From Coleophoma eucalyptorum (taxonomy: Eukaryota; Ascomycota; Leotiomycetes; Helotiales; Dermateaceae): a stretch of 64,000 bases of DNA. The notes beneath the pieces are model-generated. The model did no database searches and was not told the origin of the DNA. It saw only the letters and a list, made by a program, of their open reading frames with translations. Below are positions 23,501 to 33,135 of the stretch, piece after piece. How positions within the stretch are numbered: the first letter of the stretch is position 1; each line of letters begins with the position of its first letter. The stretch covers positions 620,001-684,000 of the forward strand of contig JALRME010000004.1 in NCBI GenBank assembly GCA_026120035.1. The letters are read 5' to 3'. The position numbers and the translations under genes were made by a program.

Positions 23501-24164
23501 GATTGACAACCACATTCTGTACCCAGTCTTTTTTCTGAAGTTCTTTAGTGATGGCACCGGAGCATGATGCACACGTCATGCCGCCAATCGCCAAAGAGGC
23601 TCTCCAAGTGTCTTGGGAGGAATCTGTATCGACAATAACCAGTGGAAGAGTTTTCCCATCGCTGTCTGATTCTGATGATTGCTGCTCTATCAAAGTAGGC
23701 TTTGATGACACTGCAGATGCGTTGTGCTCTTCCTCAAGATCTAATCGACACTGCTTACAGTTCTCAACATGCTTATGCGACTGCCTCTCTCGTCGTGAAG
23801 CTGCACTGCTGCGTGATCTCCACCGATGTAAGACTTGATCGAGATATCCGCTCTCGCCACCCAGATCAAGCGGAAGGTCTCCCAACGTATCATCACTCGA
23901 CCCGTCATTAGTAGAAACATTGCATACATCAAACCCAGCGTCTTCAAGAGCGTCTGAAATTTGTTTTGGTAGTAAGGCTTCGGCGTGCTCTACAGTCACC
24001 CAGTGGGAGACAAGAGACGGCGATACTAAAGCTGGCTTGGGATCAAGAGCGTAAAGGATATTCTGGATGTGGGATACGCATGATGGGCAGTGCATATTCG
24101 AAAGAAGATATGAAGTTGAAACCATCTTTGAAGTGGTCTCGTGGCGCGGTGACGGTGAGGTCAT
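20565..24164 (-). CDS. Copper-transporting P1B-type ATPase (CCC2/ATP7-like), 1199 aa
   Basis: An intronless gene. The frame opens at a GTG at 24233, but the first ATG is at 24164. It pumps Cu(I), most likely into the secretory pathway for loading multicopper enzymes. Four N-terminal heavy-metal-associated domains have metal motifs CPSC (26-29), CASC (198-201), CASC (281-284) and CEHC (367-370). The second and third are near-identical tandem copies of about 83 aa. A further Cys pair (CKQC) lies between the first and second. The ATPase core has the intramembrane CPC at 798-800 (VVACPCGLALAAPTA), the phosphorylated Asp843 in DKTGTLT, the TGE loop (SSLTGESKPVKK), the HP-containing nucleotide-binding region (SSHTVAKA variant, so the usual SEHPL motif is divergent) and GDGINDSPAL. 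Eight TM segments are expected. The usual HP dipeptide reads HT here. Confidence 0.94.
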   Translation of the reverse strand: MTSPSPRHETTSKMVSTSYLLSNMHCPSCVSHIQNILYALDPKPALVSPSLVSHWVTVEHAEALLPKQISDALEDAGFDVCNVSTNDGSSDDTLGDLPLDLGGESGYLDQVLHRWRSRSSAASRRERQSHKHVENCKQCRLDLEEEHNASAVSSKPTLIEQQSSESDSDGKTLPLVIVDTDSSQDTWRASLAIGGMTCASCSGAITKELQKKDWVQNVVVNLIANSATVDFRGKGHEKDIVEAIEDIGYDATLDSVVDLKESTRAPQDIWRATLAIGGMTCASCSGAITKELQKKDWVKKAVVNLIANSATVDFYGKDHKQDIVDAIEDIGYDATLDAVVELKESTGGPGPRVTKRTVDIRVDGMFCEHCPPRVIAALESFGDQIQIEKPLSMRDPIVRLNYTPEVPKFTIRHIMSAISAADESHQPSIYHPPTLEERSRQIHQREQQRLFIRVILTFIIAIPSLIIGIVFMSLVSAQNPGRKYLDAPLRAGVSRSQWALFILATPVYFLCADVFHKRAIKEIRSLWRRGNPTPIIQRFYRFGSMNSLMSLGTTIAYVSSVAQLIAAGVHPSEMADNNSFYFDSVVFLTFFLLIGRLIEAYSKSKTGDAVALLGKLRPTTALLLISEGQSGDERQAESLETVEVDLLEFGDTVKVLHGGSPPCDGTVVQGETKFDESSLTGESKPVKKSVGDQVFSGTVNEGSPVSVEITGVAGSSMLDQIVKAVREGQTRRAPMERIADTLTSYFVPMIVLIAISTWIVWLALGVSGALPQSYLGNASGGWVAWALQFSIAVFVVACPCGLALAAPTALFVGGGLAAKHGILVKGGGEAFEKASKLDCIVFDKTGTLTMGGEPVVTDFEFPQEINSKSMADERMILAFVSAIEGNSSHTVAKAIVSFCKDRELHSIDFDQVDEIPGKGMKGSYRQEKTEDLVEVIVGNESLMSESRVAVSNDTQAVLDSWKTQGKSVVLAAMRISPGNKWHLCATFAISDPIRPEAPGIVAALQMRGTQVWMLSGDNQITASAIGALVGIPATNIIAGVLPSQKAEKIQYLQKSLKSGSSSTQRALVAMVGDGINDSPALTTADVGIAIGSGSDIAISSASFVLITSNLNCLITLLDLSRFVFRRIKFNFGWALIYNMIALPVAAGVLYPIVSNGKHVRLDPVWASLAMALSSISVVCSSLALRSRLPGIGFRARKAE

Positions 24165-26353
24165 GGTTTTTGCGACAGAATCCTGTCTGCCCTCTATTGA
24201 AGAAAATGACAGCGAAATAACAGGTAATACCACAGTAGGAAGAAGAAGTGTAGAATATGAGAATAAGAAGGAGTGAACAGGTTTTCAATCACTTATCTTG
24301 TGCAGCCAAGTAGCCATGGTGTTTTAATAAGTGTAATGGCAACCCGCAAGGGGGGGCAAGGAGGATCGCCGAAGGCAAAACTAGCACAAAAAACGCAAGC
24401 ACGCACAAACCACGCAGGTGTAAGACATGCACTTCAGCCCTTTCCGCGGCTCGGAATATCTATTTTTCTTGTTTACCGGGATGTAGCCATGCCAATGAAA
24501 ATCATGTGCGAGAATCTGCCAGAAGGTTCGCCAAACTTCGAGTGCTTATTTGCGAATGTAGAGATTTGAAATACAAAATTGAAGTCAGCCATGGGTTATT
24601 TCAAAACTTAAAAGAGTCTTGGTGGTTGTTGATAAGCAGGAGGCGTGGGCGGATCACGTGATATGCACCACAGAGCAGCCAGTAACTTTAAAAAAGAAAA
24701 CCATTGAGAAAAGCAACATTAAAGTTAAAGCAAATATCTCTAGGAAGTCGCTTTGTGATAGCTTATCATACACGTAACTTCCCAGCCGGAATCTGCAATT
24801 CAGGAATTAGCTTGGACGACAGAAACTCAAGCCAAGAACCCTTACAAGTCCGTTCAAACGGTGATTGGAAAGGTCCAATCACCCGCACAGCTTAGCATAT
24901 CACGTGGAATTTGAAATACTGCCAATGAACGGTCACTTGACCACTGAGTTTAAGCGTTCTCCTGAAACAACAAAAAGCCTTATATCAAGTTCGTTATGGT
25001 TTAGGGCATGCTGGTTAGTCTATTGCCTGCTTCAGTTCTTATGTATTGATTGTGCAAACATATTTATTCGAGATATCAGACGGGTCGTTAAGGAAATAGA
25101 CTTTATAGCGTAGTTAATTCTGGTGTGTCATAGGTAAGAAAGAGAGAAAAGATGAGTTTTCATGTAGAATGTTGGCGTAGAAAGAGTAGGCTCTATGACG
25201 TTCTCTTTTGCCCATTTTGTTTGGATCTCTTTGGGTTTCTTGGCCTGGGTATTTTCTTCTCATTGCAACTAAATAAGCATAAACTATGACAGTAGAAACA
25301 TTACGTTTTGCTTGAACGGTTTATAAGTTATCATATCAACGATATGCTTCATCACTTTGAACTTTGGTTTCTTGGCACAACTTCCACATTGACTCGTTCA
25401 AGCAGAGTAGAGAGCGGGGAGCGGAGAAGTGTTAGCTGTTACTTGAGCAACAAAGTCTAGTAAACTAGCTGGAATTTGGCACATGGTTCTGTTTCTAACT
25501 TTCAACGAAAACAAATACAACGGGAAAGACTTTCACTGAGACTGAACTACAGATCCATTCTCGCTAACCAGATTTCAAAAGCTTGGCATGGTGTTTTTTA
25601 TTTGGATACGAAGGGCTAAACCTGAGATTAATCAATCTTCGGATGTATCCAAGTAAAGACCAAGGGCCATGACAAAGTGCTCGCGTATCCGTTGTTATCA
25701 CACCCCGAACTCGCTTAACTCAATATCCACCACTACAAAGCCCAGATTCAATCTTTTGAAAGTCACGACAAACAGGAATAGAGTATGATACTCATAGAAA
25801 TTTCCATGCACATACCATGATTCATGAGCCGTTCCGCAGTTACAACTACCGCCCCGCATTTTGAACGGTCTAAGCCCTTCTGCAGAACATCGCACGAGTA
25901 GCGTTCCAGAATCATGCAGAAATCGAGACCTAATCTCCGTTCACAAAACAAGGGTCGTTCGCTTTAAGCTGGGGTTACGCATAATTGCGCACCGAAACCC
26001 TGCTTAGTATGCGAAAACGCTGTCTATATTTTTAGATGGATATATAGTTATCTCCTCTGATAACCTTGGGACTCTGAGGCCCAAATGCAAGTATGGATAG
26101 CTTCGGAGATACAGGGCTCGGAAAGGGTCTGGGTCTGAATAGTCTAGAAGGTGTATGGAAGATATGGTAAAGATCATCAAGCAGCATCAGGACACAGATA
26201 ATTAATATTTGTAAGGAGAGACAGGTCAAAGTGTTCTGGAAAGGTATATAGAGTTGGGTACTTCTCAAGATTCACAAGCCATTCAGTTCCATTCTGAACC
26301 AGGAAATCAGTCACCACTCCCTTGGCTTTTTCTCCGTCCACTCTTTTTTCAAG
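24165..26353. other. Gene-free stretch with ATCACGTGAT palindrome
   Basis: This is the promoter region of the Cu-ATPase and of the divergent GMC oxidoreductase. A perfect 10-bp palindrome ATCACGTGAT occurs at 24653-24662, an E-box-type site (bHLH class). No supported gene was found in 2.2 kb, only short frames. Confidence 0.5.
24653..24662. promoter_or_regulatory. ATCACGTGAT palindrome (E-box type), copy 2
   Basis: A perfect 10-bp palindrome in the intergenic region between the Cu-ATPase and the GMC oxidoreductase, about 490 bp upstream of the Cu-ATPase start codon. Confidence 0.4.
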
Positions 26354-28402
26354 ATGTTTGTCCTACGAACACTTACTTTCTTTGCCATTGCAGCATCACT
26401 TGTTACTTCTTCCCCATCACCCAGCTCGTAGGTGCTCTGTGTTAGTTATCACCTGCTTCAGAACTGACCACTTTCCAGCCAAAAGCGTACCACAGCAATT
26501 ACAGGGCTTGAGGAATATGACTATATTGTTGTAGGTTCAGGAGCTGGTGGCGGACCTCTCGCAGCGAGACTTGCCATTAATGGACAGAAAGTCTTGTTGC
26601 TTGAAGCCGGAGATGATGAGGGCTCGGCAGTCCAACAGTCAATTCCTGCTTTCTTCCCAGCAGCAAGCGAGTACGAACCTATGTCTTGGGATTTCTTTGT
26701 CAGACATTACCCCAACGATACACGAGAAGCTTTGAACTCCAAAGCAACCTACGAGTTGACAGATGGCACCACTTACATCGGTCTGGACCCTCCTGCGGGA
26801 GCAACGTTAAAGGGTATCTGGTACCCAAGAACAGGTACCCTTGGTGGTTGCGGTGCTCATAATGCCTTGGTCACCATCTACCCACACGAGAGAGATTGGA
26901 CCTTGATTCAGACCTTGACTGGTGATGACACGTGGGCGCCAGATAACATGCGACAATATTTCGAACGTATCGAGCACAACAATTACATGAATGCCTCCAA
27001 TAGTGAGGCAGGTGGTCATGGATTTGATGGCTGGCTCGGCACTGATGAAATGCCATACGATCTCATGTTAGAAGATCCACAAATCAGAGAGATGCTTCGA
27101 GCAGCCAGTTCCGTCGTCAATGGTTCCTCAACTGGAAATATCACCACAACCGCAGATCTTGATGCTATTTTCCCACTCGATATAAACACCAATTATACCG
27201 ATCGTGACTCAACAGTCAGCCTCTACCAGCTTCCAATGTCGGTCACAGATGGGGTTCGAATCAGCCCCCGCGATTTCTTGATTGCAACTGCAAACGCAAC
27301 CAATAGCGACGGTACCAAAAAATACCAACTTGATATCAGAACTAACGCATTTGTCACAAAGATTCGTTTCAGTGATGACGAAGTACCGGTTGCTCTTGGT
27401 GTGGACTTCCTCGATGGCCAATATCTTTACAAGGCATCTCCTTTGTCTGGTAGCACCACAGGAACTCCCGGCAGCGTGAACGCAACCAAGGAGGTCATTA
27501 TTGCTGCTGGCACCTTCAACACCCCACAGATCCTCAAGCTAAGTGGCGTTGGTCCCGCCGCTGAACTTGAGTCTTTCAACATCAGTGTTGTTGCTGATCT
27601 CCCAGGAGTTGGAGCCAACCTCCAAGACCATTATGAGATTAGCACCACTGTTGAGTATGACACCGACTTTATTCTCCTCCAGAACTGCACTTTCTTATCA
27701 ACCACCGATGATGCTTGCTACCTCCAATATGCCGAGAACGATGGAGATGCCAAGGGTGTTTATGCCACCAACCTTATTCCAGCAGCCGGTCTTTTGAAGT
27801 CCAGTATTGCAACCACAGAGCACGATACGTTCACTTTTGGAGGACCCATTAACTTTTATGGATATTTCCAAGGATACACTGATGTTGCCATTGCAGACAC
27901 TAAGCACTGGACATGGCTCACACTCAAGGCTCACGAGCAAAACCTTGCTGGCACGGTCAAATTGACCTCAACAGACCCCTTGGAAATGCCATCGATTAAC
28001 TTCAATTACTTCGATGCAGGAACTACCGCGAATGAAGTCGACGCATCAGATCTCCAACCAATGATCGATGGAATCAAGTGGAGTCGCGAAGTGTATGGCA
28101 ACATTTCTTCTGAGTACAGCTTCACCGAAATCCTACCAGGAGCTGAGGCCGTCACTGATGCAGAAATTGGTGACTTTGTAAAGGACAATGCCTGGGGTCA
28201 TCATGCTACAGGAACTGCTCGCATGGGAGCCAGCTCAGATGTCAATGCCGTGGTTGATTCTCACTTCCGTGTTTTCAACGTCTCCAACCTGAGAATCGTC
28301 GACGCATCTATCTTTCCCCAGGTACCTGGTTTCTTCCCTGTCACTTCCGTGTACATGATTAGTGAGAAGGCCGCGGATGTCATTCTTGCAGACAATGCAT
28401 GA
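26354..28402 (+). CDS. Secreted GMC-family FAD oxidoreductase, 665 aa, 2 exons
   Basis: Exon 1 is 26354-26427 and exon 2 is 26479-28402. The 51-nt intron (GTAGGT...CCAG) interrupts codon 25. Exon 1 encodes a signal peptide (MFVLRTLTFFAIAASLVTSS). Exon 2 opens with EEYDYIVVGSGAGGGPLAARLA, the FAD dinucleotide-binding fold with GxGxxGG at residues 44-49, and LLLEAGDDEG, the ribose-binding acidic residue. The C-terminal GMC block GHHATGTARMG contains the catalytic His (599/600). The position 43 residues downstream, normally His or Asn, falls in VPGFFPVTS and appears to be Phe. Many Asn-x-Ser/Thr sequons agree with secretion. The substrate (alcohol, sugar or aryl alcohol) cannot be told from sequence. 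It is in the size range of fungal aryl-alcohol/glucose oxidase-like enzymes, plus about 50 aa. Confidence 0.93.
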
Positions 28403-30034
28403 AGCTTATGTTTTACTGAATTTTGATGTATGATACACCACGAGCCTCAGATGTAGCTATTGCATTTTAAAATTAATTTCCTTTGATTAAAAAAAAACCA
28501 TTCATAACAGTGCAATGCCAAGGGACCGTGATATTTAGACCATACTTCTCCTAGCTAAGCAGCAATTGAGTTTGCAACTTTGTAACGTTAGCGATTTTAT
28601 GTTCAAGTTAGAAATTGGCTTTCCGAAGACATGCAGAAGATGAAACATCTCCTACCTTACTTACATAGTCAAAATCATGAAAAATAAAATTGCGCTCCTC
28701 TTTATAAAGCTGGTCCTGACCAGCTTTTGCAGTAGCAGCTTGAGCAATGGCGACAGCTTAGGGCAGACTTGTAAGATGTTGTAACCGCACTGGTCATGCT
28801 ATGCATGTTGTTAAGATAGCGAATGAGAATAGCCATAATCACGAAGATGAATTTAAATATCTTGAGAATTATAGAGTATATGTTCACAATCCAAGAAGAA
28901 CCCCAGTCACAGCCTCAGCTGGCGTAGTGCATGGAGCCGTTCTCGTTTTCACCAGGGAGTAGCCTTTAGAAACACAGTTGAGAACTGTGTATATGATCGT
29001 GCTACCATAACTGTTGCGCACACGCTGGACCTTCTATATAAAGTTGCTCACAAGTCATCTTCTACCTTTGCCTTTTACACCAACTATCTAAATCTATATT
29101 GCTAAGTCAATTGTCGCTTGAAGGGTGGTACACTATCATACTACAATTATTGTACAAGCATCTTCCCTATAATTTATGTTGAAAGAAAAGGGTCATGTGA
29201 TTACGTGATACTACCTACATGTAAATAGAGCTTTCAGGTTGGCCTTCGTTCTTTCAATGTCAATGCCAATACCCTCAATTCTCATCCTATCTATTGACCC
29301 ATAATCGTTGCTCTCAATAATTTATATCTACAAGTAACATCGCCGGTATAAGAACTGTGCTAAACATGGCGAGTCAATGGCTTCAAGACTGCTTAGAGCC
29401 ATTTATCACGCTGCTACCATTTCATATTCTCGCCTTGGGATTTCTTCACGTACAGCGCGAGTAGACTTGGCGTACATCAGTTAAGCGCTGGCCACCCATT
29501 TATTGAACTCCAGCCCCGCAGGCCAGCTCATTGTCACATTTTCTGCAAGGTGCGCGAATAATATCACTCCACCTTTGATATTTTATCCTAGAAATTTCGG
29601 TCAGCACTGGTACGTTGGAGGGGTTGTGGTAGCGGGCTGCCCAGCTTCTTTTGCATTTAGGCGATGCTACTCGGCTCGATTGCTCTGTATCCCCTGCAGC
29701 TACGGTATCACTTGAACTAAGCTCGTGCAAAAGGGCAATGGGCTTGGATTTTGCACGAACGGGCTTGCAGTCTGCAATTCGATCTTATGAGCAATTTTGA
29801 GCAGGTTGGGTCTCTCGAGAAATGGCAGGCAGTCAAAGAAGCGAAGAAGCTTAATCGGCTTCTAATCATTGTCCTAGGAAAGAGCTTTCGCTGCAACATA
29901 ACGCCCCTGTAACACCCAAGCAGTATCGCCAAATCTTTCTATTTATAAACAAATAGCAATGCCACATGCAAAAGATTTGTACTTAATTAGCATTATACAA
30001 TCAATACTCATAAAAGCCATTCCCGGCCATTCGT
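28403..30034. other. Gene-free stretch
   Basis: This is 1.6 kb between two converging genes. Only small frames occur (28702-28887, 29500-29730 and 29717-29932), with no start context or motif support. I see no repeats and no tRNA-like sequence. Confidence 0.5.
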
Positions 30035-31976
30035 TCACGTGTGTGCCGGCATATCCTCCAGCGGCCCTTCAGTCAAGCTTGATAATGGTCTAGCCTCGGT
30101 GCCGGGTTTCTGCAGATTTGGTGACAGAGACTTTGGTGGCTCACTACTTCGAGGCTCATAAGCAGGTAATTCACTCGGGCCTTGGTTTCTCTCAAACGTC
30201 GCGTTCGCTTCTCGTGGTGAATTGGCTGGTGTAGGTTCCGTTGAAGCCAATTCAGATACATTGCTCCAGCGTGTCCGCCCAGTGCCTCCAGGGCTTTGAG
30301 GGCCGTTGTTTTGCTTAGCATCGGAAACTGCAGCACCGCCAGTATGTGGCGAGTTGGCCATTTCTGGAGTACCGTTTTGACCAACTGCGGTCTTGGACGC
30401 TTTGCGTCGCCTCCAGCAGAAGAACCCAGCTATTGCAGCGAGAATCGCAGCTACAGGGACGGCTACTCCAACACCAATGGCAACAGCATGATTATTACTT
30501 GGTTTTGGTGTGCTAGTGCTCGTACTAGTTGCTCCTGTGGGAAGGGACGAGAGAGTCGTTGTAGCACTTGTTGAGCTGGGTAAAGGTAGGCCGGTCGATT
30601 GTGGGATGCTAGCGGCACCGGCGGCGACCTCGACGACATTACTAGACGTCGCATTCATAACAGCCTGCGCAATACCGACACGATTGTTCGTCAAATCATA
30701 AACAACATATGCGGATCTAAGGAAAAAATCCCCGAGGATATAGACGCCCCTACAATCAGTCGGTATTAGGATACGATATCAGGAGCTAAATAGAGTGTGT
30801 GCATAAAATCACTTACTGCTCGTCACCGTCCAAAATTCCCATGCTACAAATATCTGGAAAAGTGATGTTACTGGGCATTTGATCTAGTACAAATGCCTTG
30901 TTGATAACTTCAGAATAGGGAACGTCGACAGCTGAGTTACTTTCAAATACAAAGTTGATTGCCGCAGTTGAGTTGGCATATTTGCAGTCGCAATAAGCCA
31001 TGCCATCATAAACAGTGACATTGAACCTTTTATAAATATCACTAACAACCTCTCCAGGTAGGTAGATCAAAGTTGTTGAAGACTCGAGCACAATCGATTC
31101 CGAGAAGCTCGAGTTCGTGAGGGCTATTGTGCTTCCGGTGCCCGTGTTAAGTGACAAAGCAGTAAGCCCGACTGAGAAGGAGGTATAATTCCCTTTCTTA
31201 TCTGGGTGGATTGGCATCGAGTAAAGAGTACCGTAGTACTTATCTGTATCAATACCCCCGAATAGAATACTTCCAGTACTGCTACCCACATCGTTGAGCC
31301 AAAGACTATAGAGCTTGGTGTTTGTCAGTTTGTTATTGACCATCTGATCCATGAAGTTCAAGTATGGAACTGTGGTCGCTTCGTTGCCCGCATACCCAAT
31401 TCCCATAATACCTCCCGTTTCCGCTACGCCAACAGTGATGTTGTTAGCCAAGCCCATCTGTAATACCATGCGAGCTTGGCCGACTTGGCCGACGGCGAAT
31501 GTGTCATTGATGTAGTCGCCTCTAGCATAAGTACCATCCAAATATTCAATATTGAACCCTCCGCTTAATACAGTCGAGTCAGTTTGAGATGAGGTTGAAT
31601 TGACTATATCCCATCAATCAGTGCTGAGTACTTCAGAACTTACTGCTAGAAAGTCGCGGTACTTACATGGCGTTACACAAGGATTAGGCTTCTGCTGGCA
31701 AGTAGCAGCTGCAATGTCAATTACCCAAACATCACTGCTACCTGTGCCCAGCATCAACTGCAGTGTCTGGGCTGGTGTTCCAACTTCCACAGAGGCATAA
31801 TAAGCCCCCAATGAGACATTATTAGTCAAGGTCTCGCCATAATTGGCACGTCGAGACACAGTCGCTCCGGATGATGGTACATTCCTATATACGGGCCATG
31901 AAACCAAGGCAGAGCTGAAGTTACACAGGTACAACAGAGTATGAAGCAAAACGACGAGCGTCGACGAGCGCTTCAT
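30035..31976 (-). CDS. Membrane-anchored aspartic-protease-like protein lacking catalytic Asp residues, 603 aa, 3 exons
   Basis: Exons are 31976-31667, 31603-30817 and 30749-30035 (introns of 63 and 67 nt, phases 1 and 2). The junctions restore FNSTSSQTDSTV and EQGVYILGDFFLRSAYVVYD, the latter a typical pepsin C-lobe end. ATG 31976 begins a signal peptide (MKRSSTLVVLLHTLLYLCNF). The pepsin-fold (family A1) body spans about 55-440. A TM helix at about 480-505 (VAIGVGVAVPVAAILAAIAG) is followed by WRRRK and a Pro/Ser-rich cytosolic tail of about 110 aa. The first active-site motif, normally DTGS, reads LGTGS, with Gly77 for Asp. The second, normally D[ST]G[ST], reads LESSTT, with Glu277 for Asp. 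The frame is intact and splice sites are clean, so this looks like a maintained non-peptidase homologue rather than a pseudogene. The topology resembles yapsin/OpsB-type surface proteases or a receptor. Confidence 0.9.
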
Positions 31977-33135
31977 CTTGAAACACTTCTGGGGCACTTC
32001 TGTTAAGGTTTGAGAACAAAGGAACACAAAGTTTGGATAATGAAATGAAAGCGGGATATAGCTTGCAGATGGGGAAAATCAGACAAGCAGCGTGACTCGG
32101 CCGGCGGAAATAATCAACTGGGGGAACCCCTCGTTGGGTCTATCTTGCACTGAATCAAGGCTGACGATCCTACTGTAACTGCTGGGTTCTGGCTCCAAAT
32201 GAGGCACAAGTGCATATGGATGTCCAGTCCCATGGCCGACTTGCGGTGCGGCTGAGTGAGTCCTGCAATTAAAGCCTTGGCGTAGCACTGATGGCGATGC
32301 GAGTGCTTACAGGCAACACAGATAAGAGGTCGCGGACTATGAGGTCGGTAGAACGATGCCCGTACAATTGGATTCTACTTAATGAGCCACGCCAGTGAGT
32401 ATCCTCTTGTCTCTACCAACTTTGGTAAGCGCCGCATCTATCAGTGCAACCATTGCTTGTTGTCGTTCTTATAGGCTTCAATATTATATTTCCGACTCCA
32501 CTTTGTCAGTCTCGCGGAGACGGTGATTGTCAGTCAGTCTACCTCGAATAGGAATGATTGATGACATGGCACGTATAAAGCCCATGCAGTCAGGCGGCAC
32601 GGCAGCAATGATGAAAGTCGAGCACTCTATTTAGGAATGGGGGCTCCCATCCATTTGAGGATCTAACTCTGTTGATCAAAGGTCCAGCAATAACCTATTT
32701 CCCCCGATCCCGAGGAAGAAGTTAAGAATTAAGGTAATTAAGCAACCACGACGAGGGAGCAAGCGAGCATGTTTCTGCCCTCGACCACTTTAGCTAACGC
32801 GACCGATCTTACACAGACCAATATATGCATACCTTGGCAAGGCTTACAAATGTAGTGCACACTTTTTGTGCCCAGATGAACAGAAGACCCTTAACAGCAT
32901 ATTTGTGCCTCATTTTGTGCTGTCTGATTTTTCAATTGATGGATGTTGTCCATCTCGGGTCCGAAATAAACATGTGGTTTCGGGACCGAGTACACTTTTC
33001 GGCTGCCGAATCGTATAAGCACTCAAATGACATCAGGACTTCAGGCACCAGCGTATTTAGTATTACTACAAGGCTCCTACTCGAGTCCTTTCTTCAATTC
33101 ATCTCAATTCATGATTCTCCTTGCTAGTTTCAGGT
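31977..33135. other. Shared promoter region of divergent genes
   Basis: It lies between the minus-strand aspartic-protease-like gene and the plus-strand monooxygenase. The frame 32825-33127 has hydrophobic stretches but no ATG context or homology that I recognise. A TTTCAG ends just before the monooxygenase ATG and could be the acceptor of a 5' UTR intron. Confidence 0.45.

Noticed and set aside
29500..29730. 76-aa minus-strand ORF with CRKC motif
   Set aside because: A single Cys pair is insufficient for a zinc-cluster domain, and the opposite strand has an equally long frame.
31604..32027. Start of the aspartic-protease-like gene at 32027
   Set aside because: That codon is GTG. The ATG at 31976 directly begins a good signal peptide.
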